From Desulfitobacteriaceae bacterium (GTDB taxonomy: Bacteria; Bacillota; Desulfitobacteriia; Desulfitobacteriales; Desulfitobacteriaceae): a stretch of DNA of 33,604 bases. The position numbers and the translations under genes are program-made. The stretch spans positions 64,023 through 97,626 of the forward strand of contig JAQVLN010000001.1 of the NCBI GenBank assembly GCA_028704155.1. The letters run 5' to 3'. This document shows, one piece after another, positions 22,734 to 31,493 of this stretch. Below the pieces are notes generated by a model. The model searched no databases. It worked only from the letters and a program-made list of their open reading frames with translations, and was not told the origin of the DNA. Position 1 is the stretch's first letter. Every line of letters starts with the position of its first letter.

Positions 22734-24305
22734 TTGCGCAGTTGGTTGAAAATGCTTAAGGAAATAACGATTCGTCCTAAAGACAAAAAAAGGATCCGGA
22801 AACATGACCCCTTGCCGGTTGAGCAAGGATGGTCCCAAACTCTCTCCCTTGACCGGGTGCGCGAGGTCCTATCCAAAAGTAGTGATATTATATTCAGGGA
22901 TTTTATACTGCAGGGGAAAGAGGCAGTAGCTTGTTCTTTAGTTGTAGTTGACGGACTGGTAGATAAACACTTGTTAGATCAATTCATCTTAAAGGCTCTA
23001 ATGGTTGATTCAGCCGGGCATCCGGAATTAGTCCGTATGACCGTTAAAACTGCTTTGGCAACTATTGAAGAAAATTTAGCCCCTGCCAATGAAATAAAAA
23101 AGATCAGCGAAATAGGCGAAGCGATTGATGCCATATTATCGGGAGATGCAGTACTGTTTATTGGACAAACAGAGGAAGCCTTGGTTATCGGAGCCCGCGG
23201 TTGGGTTAACCGGGGAGTAAAGGAACCGGAAACAGCAAGTGTTGTCAGGGGTCCCCGTGAAGGTTTTTCGGAAACCTTACGTATCAACACATCCCTGATA
23301 AGACGTAAGATTAAACATCCTTCCCTCCGTTTGGTCTCCCTGAAAATAGGCGATTTGACAAGAACGGATGTTGTTGTTGCTTATGTGGAGAATGTTGCGA
23401 GTCCAGACATTGTTTCCGAAGTATTGAGGCGTTTAGGCAAGATTAAAGTTGATGGGGTACTGGAAACTGGCAGTCTGGAGATGATGATCGAAGATAATCC
23501 TTATTCACCTTTTCCCCAGATAGGTTATACTGAGCGCCCGGATGATTTGGCGGCAGAACTTCTGGAAGGTAAAGTCGGGATTATTGCGGATGGGACCCCG
23601 ATTGTTTTAACTGTTCCGGCGGTATTTGCCCAATTTCTGCAAGTTAGTGAGGATTATTATGAACGGGCTCTGATTATGGTGCTGGTGCGGTTTATCCGTT
23701 ATGTTGGGCTTGCTTTGGCCCTCTTGGCTCCCAGTGTCTATATTGCTGCGACAACTTTTCACCATGAAATCCTGCCTACTTCCCTGGCTTTAAGTATTGC
23801 GTCCGGCCGGGAGGGAGTTCCCTTCTCGGCTGCGATGGAAGCTTTAATAATGATAATTATTTTAGAAATTCTGCAAGAGGCCGGTTTGCGGCTGCCCAAG
23901 CCGATTGGACAGACAGTCGGGATTGTGGGGGCACTGGTAATTGGAGACGCGGCAGTTAAAGCTAGTTTGGTTAGCCCGATCATGGTAATTATAGTAGGCA
24001 TTACTGCAATATCATCTTATGCCATTCCTGCCTATGATCTGGCTATTACGGTACGTTTACTTCGTCTTCCTTTGATTATAATAGCCGGTACAATGGGGTT
24101 TTTTGGAGTCGCGGTAGCATTATACGGTCTTTTGATCCATGTTTTAAGTTTACGTAGCTTCGGAGTTCCTTACTTTAGTCCTATCGTACCTTTACGCATC
24201 AGGGAATTCTTACAGGATGTGGTGGTTGTTGTACCAATCTGGGGCCAAAAGCACAGGCCGAATTTAATCGATACTGCCGAACCTGAAGCTGGGAGGAAAA
24301 AATGA
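22734..24305 (+). CDS. Spore germination receptor A subunit (GerAA/GerKA family)
   Basis: 523 residues. A soluble N-terminal part of about 300 residues includes SDIIFRDFILQGKEAVACSLVVVDGLVDK, GDAVLFIGQTEEALVIGARGW, the family hallmark VRGPREGFSETLRINTSLIRRKI, and ENPYSPFPQIGYTERPDD-like sequence. Around five membrane helices follow between about residues 310 and 490. GerA-type receptors sit in the inner spore membrane and sense nutrients; recent work describes the A subunit as a nutrient-gated ion channel. The start is TTG at 22734 with GGGGGAATAAG upstream. The stop overlaps the next start (ATGA). A forespore SigG promoter is expected, but I found no convincing match. Confidence 0.93.
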   Translation: MRSWLKMLKEITIRPKDKKRIRKHDPLPVEQGWSQTLSLDRVREVLSKSSDIIFRDFILQGKEAVACSLVVVDGLVDKHLLDQFILKALMVDSAGHPELVRMTVKTALATIEENLAPANEIKKISEIGEAIDAILSGDAVLFIGQTEEALVIGARGWVNRGVKEPETASVVRGPREGFSETLRINTSLIRRKIKHPSLRLVSLKIGDLTRTDVVVAYVENVASPDIVSEVLRRLGKIKVDGVLETGSLEMMIEDNPYSPFPQIGYTERPDDLAAELLEGKVGIIADGTPIVLTVPAVFAQFLQVSEDYYERALIMVLVRFIRYVGLALALLAPSVYIAATTFHHEILPTSLALSIASGREGVPFSAAMEALIMIIILEILQEAGLRLPKPIGQTVGIVGALVIGDAAVKASLVSPIMVIIVGITAISSYAIPAYDLAITVRLLRLPLIIIAGTMGFFGVAVALYGLLIHVLSLRSFGVPYFSPIVPLRIREFLQDVVVVVPIWGQKHRPNLIDTAEPEAGRKK

Positions 24306-25396
24306 TTCAAAGGATTTCCAGTCACCAGTTTATGATCTTAAGTTCAGGGATTCTCCTGGGAACAGCATTCTTGCCTATTGCCCAAATACTTGCCGCAGTT
24401 GCCGGACGGGACAGTTGGTGGTCTGTTATGCCTGGATATCTTATTGCTGTCCCCTATGGATTAATGGTGCTTTCTTTTATGCAAAGATATCCGGGGCAAA
24501 ATCTCTTGCAAATATCCGGAAATGTATTCGGAAAATGGGCTGGAAAGGCTATCGCTGTGTATTATATCCTGGTAGCGGGATATATTGGAGCTTTATATGT
24601 AGCCCGGGCGGTGGATACATATAAAAGGATGATAGCGCCGTTCATGCCTCAGTCTGTTTATACAATAGGTGTGATCTTACTGGTCATTGCCTTGGCTTGG
24701 GCGGGGATAGAGGTTTTGGCGCGGTTTAGTGAGTTTTGTTTTCCTTTGGTCGTAATCGGTTTAATAATTACCATGTTATTGGCAATCCCCCGTTTCGAAT
24801 GGGATCAATTCTTCCCGGTTTTAGCTAATGGAATTAAACCTGTTGTCTTCGGGGCAGTCAAAACACTATCATTTCCTCTGGAATACATTGTATCTCTGAC
24901 GGGGCTTATCCCCTTTTTACCAACAGCTGAACAATCCAGGCTTAGGAGCGGATTGTTGCGGGCGGTTGTCCTGGTGGGAATAATTATGACTTTGGTTACG
25001 CTCACGGAAATCATGGTTTTTGGTCCGATGGAGGCAGCACGTCTTAACTTGGGGATTCTGTCCCTGGGAAAAATGATTGAGATAGCCAAGACCATAGCAG
25101 GTATCGAATCTGTTTTTGAGGGTTTGTGGTTAGGTGCAGCAATCCTTAAAATAACCATTGCTTTTTTCTTAGTTGTTTGGGGGTTGGAATATATTTTTGG
25201 CTTCAGGAAGAAGTTTTGGCTGTATGCTGGGATCGGTTTGATTTTCTTTATCATTGCAATCTTACAGGAAGGCGGGACACAGGTATATTTAGAACTTTCA
25301 ATAGCAGAGAATTATTTTCTTGTACCATTTGCCTTATTATGGGTTCCTTTGCTTTGGTTTGTTGAACGTCTGCGAAGGAGGTTTGGTAAAAGATGA
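24302..25396 (+). CDS. Spore germination receptor B subunit (GerAB/GerKB, APC-type permease)
   Basis: 364 residues with about ten membrane helices and almost no soluble part: the endospore germination permease family, related to amino-acid permeases of the APC fold. Typical segments are ISSHQFMILSSGILLGTAFL, the N-terminal helix pair, and FPLEYIVSLTGLIPFL. The B subunit binds the germinant, in B. subtilis GerAB L-alanine. The substrate here cannot be read from sequence. It overlaps the A gene by 4 bp and the C gene by 4 bp, so the three should be made in fixed proportion. GGGAGGAAAA lies just before the ATG. Confidence 0.93.
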   Translation: MIQRISSHQFMILSSGILLGTAFLPIAQILAAVAGRDSWWSVMPGYLIAVPYGLMVLSFMQRYPGQNLLQISGNVFGKWAGKAIAVYYILVAGYIGALYVARAVDTYKRMIAPFMPQSVYTIGVILLVIALAWAGIEVLARFSEFCFPLVVIGLIITMLLAIPRFEWDQFFPVLANGIKPVVFGAVKTLSFPLEYIVSLTGLIPFLPTAEQSRLRSGLLRAVVLVGIIMTLVTLTEIMVFGPMEAARLNLGILSLGKMIEIAKTIAGIESVFEGLWLGAAILKITIAFFLVVWGLEYIFGFRKKFWLYAGIGLIFFIIAILQEGGTQVYLELSIAENYFLVPFALLWVPLLWFVERLRRRFGKR

Positions 25397-26607
25397 TAAG
25401 AAGAATGACTTGTCTTTTACTATCTCTGCTTATCCTGGTCTTGGCTTTGAGTGGTTGCTGGGGAAAAAGGGAAGTGGAGTCATTAGGCTTTGTCTTTGGA
25501 ATTGGGATCGATAAAGGCAGTAAACCTGGTTCCTATCTCATAACTTTTCAAATTGGATCTCCTAAAGAGGCCGACGAAGGTGGAAACAACATCCAGGACT
25601 ATACGATAAGTGCGGAAGGATCAAGTATGCGGGAGGCTACTGACAAGATTTATAACACTATTATCAAACATCCTTTTGTGGGCACTACTAAGGTTGTTAT
25701 TATTGGAGAAGAACTAGCCAGGGAAGGGATAAATTCTGTTCTGGATTACATTCAGAGATATTATCAATTCCGCCGCTCAACATATTTGGTACTGGCTGAA
25801 GGCTCAGCCAAAGACTTGCTGAATATTAAACTGCGGACAGGCAAACTTGTTTCACTTTCCCTCTTGGATGATATCGAGAAGAATGACTGGCTAGCAAATT
25901 TCCCCAGGGTACGTCTTGGGCATTATTTAACTGAATTGGGCAATGAGAGTACGGCCCCGGTTATTCCCTTGGCTCATGAAATAGCACCTGGCAAAGAGAA
26001 TATCCAATATGAAAGTCAGGACGGGGAAGAGCCGCAAGAGGTCCATATTTCCGGGATGGGGGTATTTGCGGGGGATAAGCTTTATGCGGTACTTGGTGAT
26101 GAAGAGACCAGGGGTTTCATGTGGCTGCAGGGGGAGGTTAAATACCGTGTTTTAAGTACCAAAATAGGGAATGAGCAAGACAATTTTTGGATAAGTGCCC
26201 GGGTAATAAAAGCTAAGACTAATTGGAAATTGCAAAATAACGAAGGGAAGCCCGGGATTCACTATAAGATTGGGATTACTACAGATCTTGACGAACTATC
26301 TGCTGAGCAGCAACAAAGATCGCCTGAGGAGTATCTTCAGTTTGTTAAAAATAGTTCTACAGCTTTTAATGCTTTAGTTAAGGCTGAATGTGATGCAGCT
26401 TTACAAAAAAGTTATGAGTTAGGATTAGACTTTTTAGGTATAGGACGCAAGCTTGAACAGCGCAATTCAAGGTACTGGAAACAAATCAAGGATCAATGGC
26501 AGCAGGTTATGCCGGGTGTTCCGGTAACAGTGAGTATTGATAATAAAGTGGAAAGCGGCGGGTCATCTTTCAATCCTCCGACTAATCCCGTGGGTTCAGG
26601 GCAATAA
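25393..26607 (+). CDS. Spore germination receptor C subunit lipoprotein (Ger(x)C family)
   Basis: 404 residues. The signal peptide MIRRMTCLLLSLLILVLALSGC ends in lipobox LSGC with Cys22, so the mature protein is lipid-anchored. The conserved start of the mature part, WGKREVESLGFVFGIGIDKG, and the C-terminal Ger(x)C domain are present, including the pattern CDAALQKSYELGLDFLGIGRKLEQRNSRYWKQIKDQW. It is anchored on the outer face of the inner spore membrane. The last residues are a Gly/Ser/Pro-rich tail of possible disordered character. It overlaps the B gene by 4 bp; AAGGAGG lies about 10 nt before the ATG. Confidence 0.94.
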   Translation: MIRRMTCLLLSLLILVLALSGCWGKREVESLGFVFGIGIDKGSKPGSYLITFQIGSPKEADEGGNNIQDYTISAEGSSMREATDKIYNTIIKHPFVGTTKVVIIGEELAREGINSVLDYIQRYYQFRRSTYLVLAEGSAKDLLNIKLRTGKLVSLSLLDDIEKNDWLANFPRVRLGHYLTELGNESTAPVIPLAHEIAPGKENIQYESQDGEEPQEVHISGMGVFAGDKLYAVLGDEETRGFMWLQGEVKYRVLSTKIGNEQDNFWISARVIKAKTNWKLQNNEGKPGIHYKIGITTDLDELSAEQQQRSPEEYLQFVKNSSTAFNALVKAECDAALQKSYELGLDFLGIGRKLEQRNSRYWKQIKDQWQQVMPGVPVTVSIDNKVESGGSSFNPPTNPVGSGQ

Positions 26608-26649
26608 TAGGGGTAGTTTCAATTATTTGTTATTTAGGAGGAGGTTAGC

Positions 26650-26868
26650 ATGCAAGGAAATATATATCCTCTTTGTTACCACTGTGGCAAGATACCTGAA
26701 TTAGGCTTATATGATGGTTTCCGTATCCGGGGAAAGTTTTTCTGCTCAAGTTGTGAGCAGGCTATTGTAACTATGGAGACTGGTACCCAGGAATATCAGG
26801 ATACCCTGGCTTGTATCCGTAAGGCAATTTTCGAGGGAATGTCGCGAGTAAAGGTCATTGGTTTGTAA
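26650..26868 (+). CDS. csfB: Anti-sigma factor Gin (CsfB)
   Basis: 72 residues. Two CxxC pairs, Cys9/Cys12 and Cys32/Cys35, form the zinc-binding head of Gin, followed by a helical C-terminus (IVTMETGTQEYQDTLACIRKAIFEGMSRVKV). In B. subtilis Gin inhibits SigG, and also SigE in the forespore, preventing the wrong sigma factor acting early. AGGAGGAGG lies 6-7 nt before the ATG. It lies 42 bp after the germination operon and upstream of the decarboxylase gene, matching csfB-yaaO order in Bacillus. Confidence 0.9.
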   Translation: MQGNIYPLCYHCGKIPELGLYDGFRIRGKFFCSSCEQAIVTMETGTQEYQDTLACIRKAIFEGMSRVKVIGL

Positions 26869-26959
26869 TGGTTTTCACATCCTCTTCGAGCAAAGATGCA
26901 TTCTCCACAAAGATGTGCTAAAATGGTATGGAAATACCCAATGACGAGGGGGCCAGCCT

Positions 26960-28381
26960 ATGCCGGTATTGGGAGAGGATTTACAAAGGTATTGCCGACA
27001 GGGATTTCGCTCTTTTCATACTCCTGGGCATAAAGGGCAACAGGAGTTTTTTCGTGATATAAATTTTCTCAAATTGGATTTGACAGAACTGCCAGGGCTT
27101 GATCAACTATCTTCCGCCAATGGTATAATTGCCCGGGCACAGCAGAGGGCAGCGCAAATTTTTGGTGCTGAGGAAAGTTTTTTTCTCATTAACGGGGGTA
27201 CGGCAGGTAATCAGGCGATGTTTCTGGCACTGGGTGAAGAGGCGGAGAGTAAGAAAGTTCTTGTTGGACGGCAATCTCATAAATCGGTGATGTCAGCTTT
27301 GGTTTTGACAGGATTGGTTCCGGAATTCCTGACTCCGATTATTCACCCGGAGTTTAATTTACCCCTGGGATTAGATTCTGATATTGAAGAGTTGGACTGG
27401 GATACAATAGCAGCTTGCCATATCACTTACCCCGCTTATTATGGGACAATTCCAGATTTGCGCAAGCTTATGGATTACCGGAATAAACAGGGAGCAACCT
27501 GTCCTTTCCTGATAGACCAGGCTCATGGTTCACACTACCTTGGGTCCTTGTTTCCGCCAAGTGCCCTGGCTTTAGGGGCTGATCTGGTCTTGCACAGTAC
27601 CCATAAAACATTAAGTGCCCTGACCCAGGCGGCAATGCTGCATGTTCAAGGAAAAAGTATTTGCCGGAAAAAGCTGTGCCAGAGTTTGGAACTGCTTCAG
27701 TCTTCCAGTCCAAGTTACCTGCTTATGGTTTCTCTGGAATTGGCAGGGGAGTTTGCTTTGGCCAGTGAGCGTTGGGCGGTTTTGAAGGAAGAAGTGGAAA
27801 TTCTTCATACCAAAGTCGGGGGATTTCTGCGTATTCTTAATGATAATGATGCCGGAACCTATGGGATAAAACTGATTGATTGGTCAAAGATTCTTATTAA
27901 CACAAGATCACTGGGAATACCTGCTCCCGAATGTGTTGACTACTTAAGACAAGATCATGGAATCGAACCTGAATTATGGGATCAGGAAAATATTCTCTTT
28001 GTTTTAGGGATTGGAAATACTCGTGAAGACATCAGGGCTTTGACAAAAGGCCTGCAAGGGTTGGCTGAATTAGTTAAAGGATCTGGATCCAGTGATTTTA
28101 AACCGGAAAGACTGCTGCTCAGGGGATATCCTGATGTAGTTCAGCGGATGTCACCCCGTCAGGCTTTTTGTGCTCCGAGGGAGTTTTTGCCTTTGCAGGA
28201 AAGTTTAGGGAGAATCGCAGCGGAAATTATTTCTCCTTATCCACCGGGAATTCCCTTGATTGTTATGGGTGAAGAAATTACAGTTGAGACTATAGAAATT
28301 CTTTTGGCCGGTGTTCAAGGTAATTGGCAGGGTTGGGACGGTTTTAAAAACGGTATGATTTGGGTGGTCCGGGAGATTTGA
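26960..28381 (+). CDS. Orn/Lys/Arg decarboxylase family PLP enzyme (YaaO/SpeA-like)
   Basis: 473 residues. Fold-type I PLP enzyme: FHTPGHKGQ near the N-terminus, NGGTAGNQAM cofactor phosphate loop, FLIDQAHGSHY with the cofactor-contacting Asp, and HSTHKTLSALTQAAMLH with the Schiff-base Lys216. The C-terminal block has SPYPPGIPLIVMGEEI. These match the short Gram-positive group that includes B. subtilis SpeA (arginine decarboxylase) and its paralogue YaaO. The substrate is not certain; the yaaO position makes YaaO more likely than SpeA. GAGGGGGCC precedes the ATG by 5-6 nt. It lies upstream of holB, where tmk usually intervenes. Confidence 0.9.
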   Translation: MPVLGEDLQRYCRQGFRSFHTPGHKGQQEFFRDINFLKLDLTELPGLDQLSSANGIIARAQQRAAQIFGAEESFFLINGGTAGNQAMFLALGEEAESKKVLVGRQSHKSVMSALVLTGLVPEFLTPIIHPEFNLPLGLDSDIEELDWDTIAACHITYPAYYGTIPDLRKLMDYRNKQGATCPFLIDQAHGSHYLGSLFPPSALALGADLVLHSTHKTLSALTQAAMLHVQGKSICRKKLCQSLELLQSSSPSYLLMVSLELAGEFALASERWAVLKEEVEILHTKVGGFLRILNDNDAGTYGIKLIDWSKILINTRSLGIPAPECVDYLRQDHGIEPELWDQENILFVLGIGNTREDIRALTKGLQGLAELVKGSGSSDFKPERLLLRGYPDVVQRMSPRQAFCAPREFLPLQESLGRIAAEIISPYPPGIPLIVMGEEITVETIEILLAGVQGNWQGWDGFKNGMIWVVREI

Positions 28382-28458
28382 TAATGTGATTTTCCTTGCT
28401 TGTTAGCCGTGGTGATCATTATTTTTATATGTACAGGAAAGTTTTCAGGGGTGAAAAA

Positions 28459-29364
28459 ATGGAGTTGAACCTGACGCTAAAGCTTCTTGAGAAAGAAGCT
28501 TATTCCCAACAGATTGCCCATCTGTTACTTTTTCATGGAGGCAGTTCCAAGGACAGGCGGGATGTTAGTTTAAGGTTAGGACAAATATTAAATTGCCGGA
28601 GCCTTAAAGCTTCGGAGCCCTGTCAGCAATGTTCAGCTTGTCATAAAATATTATCTGGTAATCATCCGGATGTTACAAGATTGGAACCTTTAAAGACCAG
28701 TATTGGCATAGAACAAATATTAGCTTGGCAAGAACGCCTGTATCGTAAACACTATGAAGGGAATTATAAAGTATTTTTAATTGAAAAGGCGGATCATTTA
28801 ACAATTCCGGCAGCTAATGCCTTATTAAAGGTTACTGAAGAACCTCCGGAGAGAACTGTTATTATTCTAAGTGCAGAAAATGAAGAGGGGATTTTACCTA
28901 CTTTGAGAAGCAGGGCTCAAAGTACTTATTTTCCCACTGGCAATAAGGAACAATGGCTTGAGAGCTTGGGTGACATTGATCTTGGTGAAGCTGAGCAGGC
29001 TTTTGAGCTAAGTGGACAAAACCCGGATTTAGCTCTGGCAATTATGGAATATGGCGTTAACCCTGTCAAGGAATGGCTGGATAAATTTTGGAGGGTTATC
29101 GAACAGAGTGATTTTTTAGGCCTTTTTCCGCTGTTTCCTCTGAAAAAGGAGTTAGCAGAAATTTATTTGCAGGTTATGGCTGTTCGGATTCAGGCAGGAA
29201 TAAAGGAAGGCCGTTTTTCGGCAACAAACATATTAACTATTAGTTATGCTCTTGAGGGGCTGCGCCAGCAAGCTAACCCAAGATTGGTTATTGAAGTTTT
29301 AGCATTGCAATTATTCCAGCAAGGAGGAACTCTTCATGGTAGAAGTTGTGGGAGTTCGGTTTAA
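28459..29364 (+). CDS. holB: DNA polymerase III subunit delta'
   Basis: About 301 residues. Clamp-loader wall subunit. After the N-terminal helix comes LLLFHGGSSKDRRD where a P-loop would be, so the nucleotide site is degenerate, as expected for delta'. Zinc ligands are Cys46, Cys55, Cys58 and Cys61, then NHPDVTRLEP, VFLIEKADHLTIPAANALLKVTEEPPE, and the SRC-type motif reads LRSRAQS. I start at ATG 28459, a few nt after AGGGGTG; an upstream ATG/TTG frame at 28396 lacks a site. It lies 77 bp after the decarboxylase gene with no tmk between. Its end overlaps yaaT by 29 bp. Confidence 0.93.
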   Translation: MELNLTLKLLEKEAYSQQIAHLLLFHGGSSKDRRDVSLRLGQILNCRSLKASEPCQQCSACHKILSGNHPDVTRLEPLKTSIGIEQILAWQERLYRKHYEGNYKVFLIEKADHLTIPAANALLKVTEEPPERTVIILSAENEEGILPTLRSRAQSTYFPTGNKEQWLESLGDIDLGEAEQAFELSGQNPDLALAIMEYGVNPVKEWLDKFWRVIEQSDFLGLFPLFPLKKELAEIYLQVMAVRIQAGIKEGRFSATNILTISYALEGLRQQANPRLVIEVLALQLFQQGGTLHGRSCGSSV

Positions 29365-30193
29365 GCAGGCCGGTAAGGTTTATTATTTTTCCCCGGGTGA
29401 TTTTAAACTTGAAAAATTTGACAAGGTAATAGTGGAAACAACCAGGGGAATTGAATTTGGGGAATTGGTTATTCCTGCACGTCAAGTTAGCGAACAAGAT
29501 CTTGTTTTACCTTTAAAACTGGTTATTCGTAAAGCTGGGATAGAAGATGAGCAAATTCTTGAGCAAAATAAGGCTAAAGAAAAAGAAGCTTTTCAAGTAT
29601 GTTTAAAAAAAATAACAGAACATCACTTACCAATGAAATTGGTTGATGTGGAATATACATTTGACGGTAATAAGATTATCTTTTCATTTACTGCTGATGG
29701 CAGGGTAGATTTCAGGGAATTGGTAAAAGATCTGGCTTCGGTATTCAGGACACGCATTGAGTTACGGCAGATAGGAGTAAGGGATGAAGCCAAAATGATT
29801 GGTGGTGTAGGATCATGTGGAAGGGTTCTTTGTTGTGCTTCTTTTTTAGGAGATTTTGAACCTGTATCAATCCGCATGGCTAAGGATCAAAAACTTTCGC
29901 TCAATCCTACAAAAATTTCGGGTATTTGTGGACGATTAATGTGTTGCCTTAAATACGAAAATGATGGTTATTGCTGCAATTGCGACTGTGGCAATGAAAC
30001 CTCGAATCTGCTTGCCAAAGACTGGCCGGATATCGATATTGAAGATAGTGATTTTATAATAAAACCTTTAGCTCCAGCCAATCAGCCTGCAATTAGGGAA
30101 GAACAGATTGCAAAGGCTGTACCTGTGACTAAAAGTAAAGGAATTCAATCAAAAAAAGGCGAAAAGCCAAGGGGGAAGAATAAAAAAGTATGA
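29336..30193 (+). CDS. yaaT: PSP1 domain protein YaaT (RicT)
   Basis: 285 residues. The PSP1 domain includes VVGVRFKQAGKVYYFSPGD at the N-terminus and FRTRIELRQIGVRDEAKMIGGVGSCGRVLCCASFLGDFEPVSIRMAKDQ. The Cys-rich part GICGRLMCCLKYE and YCCNCDCG could hold iron-sulfur clusters; in B. subtilis YaaT forms the Ric complex with YmcA and YlbF, carries [4Fe-4S] clusters and helps RNase Y mature mRNAs. The last 40 residues are Lys-rich (KGIQSKKGEKPRGKNKKV). AAGGAGGA lies 7 nt before the ATG inside holB. The stop overlaps yabA (ATGA). Confidence 0.94.
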   Translation: MVEVVGVRFKQAGKVYYFSPGDFKLEKFDKVIVETTRGIEFGELVIPARQVSEQDLVLPLKLVIRKAGIEDEQILEQNKAKEKEAFQVCLKKITEHHLPMKLVDVEYTFDGNKIIFSFTADGRVDFRELVKDLASVFRTRIELRQIGVRDEAKMIGGVGSCGRVLCCASFLGDFEPVSIRMAKDQKLSLNPTKISGICGRLMCCLKYENDGYCCNCDCGNETSNLLAKDWPDIDIEDSDFIIKPLAPANQPAIREEQIAKAVPVTKSKGIQSKKGEKPRGKNKKV

Positions 30194-30501
30194 GACAGCT
30201 CACTCAGGCATTTCTTGAGGTGGAAGAAAAACTCATTTCTCTCTTGGAGGAGGTTCGCAGTTTGATGCCCTATGTACAATCCTTGGAAGATGAAAATCTC
30301 CGTTTGAAGAGGGAATCATGTGCTTTGCCCGAGAAGGAAACCGAACGGGTGATTGCTAACGCAGCCCGTATCGAGGGTGTGGCCCATGATAATTTAGTCC
30401 GTCTGTATAAGGACGGGTTTCATGTTTGCCATCTTTATTTTGGGCAGCCGATGGAAGCAGGGGCTTGTTTATTTTGTGCAGGTTTTTTGCGGAGAGAGTA
30501 A
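30190..30501 (+). CDS. yabA: Replication initiation control protein YabA
   Basis: 103 residues. The N-terminal half is a coiled coil (FLEVEEKLISLLEEVRSLMPYVQSLEDENLRLKRE) for tetramerisation. The C-terminal zinc domain has FHVCHLYFG...CLFC, giving a His/Cys set of metal ligands. In B. subtilis YabA bridges DnaA and the DnaN clamp and restrains re-initiation. The start overlaps the yaaT stop by 4 bp, so translation is coupled. Order holB-yaaT-yabA-rsmI matches B. subtilis. Confidence 0.93.
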   Translation: MRQLTQAFLEVEEKLISLLEEVRSLMPYVQSLEDENLRLKRESCALPEKETERVIANAARIEGVAHDNLVRLYKDGFHVCHLYFGQPMEAGACLFCAGFLRRE

Positions 30502-30531
30502 AGGCAGAATCCTGGTATCGAGGTGAAGGAT

Positions 30532-31371
30532 ATGCTTGAAAAAGGAATACTTTATGTCTGCGCAACACCGATTGGTAATTTGGCTGACATTACGTTGCGG
30601 GTTCTGGATACGTTGCGGCAAGTCGATTTTATTGCTGCTGAAGATACACGGCATTCTCGTAAATTAATGCTGCATTACGGGATAAATACTCCGCTGATCA
30701 GTTATCATCAACATAACGAAAAAACCAGGTCACAAGAGTTTATTTTAAAGCTGAAGGAAGGTTTTACCGTAGCTCTGATTACAGATGCCGGAATGCCCGG
30801 TATTTCTGATCCTGGAAGCGAAATAATTCGCAGTTGTTATACGGAAAATATCAAAGTAGATGTACTTCCTGGTCCCAATGCAGCTTTGACTGCTTTGGTT
30901 CTTTCCGGAATGTCGGGAGGTAACTTTGCTTTTCAGGGTTTTCTTCCGGCTAATTCCGGGGAATCCCGCCGTAAGCTGCAGGAGTGCTGCGAACTGCCGA
31001 TGCCCCAGATTTTTTATGAAGCGCCACATCGTCTGATAGCAACGCTTAAGTTATTGGAAGAGGTTTTTGGTGACAGGTTTGCAGTTGTTGTCAGGGAAAT
31101 AACCAAGTTGAACCAGAGTGTATACAGAGGACCGCTCTCCGAGTTGGTTCGGCAATTTGAGATTAATAATCCCAGAGGAGAATGTTGTATCGTGACATCC
31201 CCTTATTTGGCAGTTATTAAAACAAGTGGTCCGGGAGAATGGGTGCGGGAAGTGCGCGAGGCATTGGAACACGGCTTGAGCAGGCAAGATGCACTGAAGG
31301 AAGTTGCCAAACGTAATGGCATTAGTAAAAGAGAGGTTTATAATGCTTTATTACGTAAACAGAATGATTAA
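30532..31371 (+). CDS. rsmI: 16S rRNA (cytidine-1402-2'-O)-methyltransferase RsmI
   Basis: 279 residues. Tetrapyrrole-methylase fold: LYVCATPIGNLADITLRVLDTLRQVDFIAAEDTRHSRKLM at the start, ALITDAGMPGISDPG, DVLPGPNAALTALVLSGM, FQGFLPA and YEAPHRLIATL. It 2'-O-methylates C1402 in the 30S decoding centre. The C-terminal helix-turn-helix-like end LSRQDALKEVAKRNGISKREVYNALL is typical. I start at ATG 30532, with GAGGTG about 6 nt upstream; an in-frame GTG at 30523 overlaps that site. It lies 30 bp after yabA and is the last gene of this operon. Confidence 0.96.
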   Translation: MLEKGILYVCATPIGNLADITLRVLDTLRQVDFIAAEDTRHSRKLMLHYGINTPLISYHQHNEKTRSQEFILKLKEGFTVALITDAGMPGISDPGSEIIRSCYTENIKVDVLPGPNAALTALVLSGMSGGNFAFQGFLPANSGESRRKLQECCELPMPQIFYEAPHRLIATLKLLEEVFGDRFAVVVREITKLNQSVYRGPLSELVRQFEINNPRGECCIVTSPYLAVIKTSGPGEWVREVREALEHGLSRQDALKEVAKRNGISKREVYNALLRKQND

Positions 31372-31389
31372 AACACCCCCCTTGCGGTA

Positions 31390-31419
31390 AAATAAAAGAC
31401 GAAGGGTCCAGCCTTCGTC
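31390..31419 (-). terminator. Terminator of abrB (minus strand)
   Basis: GACGAAGG (31398-31405) pairs with CCTTCGTC (31412-31419), with a 6-nt loop. On the minus strand it is followed by TTTTATTTT, so it mainly ends the abrB transcript. The plus-strand side (AAATTCCGC) lacks a T-run. An outer TGCGG/CCGCA pair may extend the fold, and it may also slow transcription leaving rsmI. Confidence 0.75.
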
Positions 31420-31493
31420 AAATTCCGCATTTTAGATTGTAATGTAGTAGGTTTTGAGTTAGTCACAGTTAGTTACTTTGTTACTTTTTTTTA

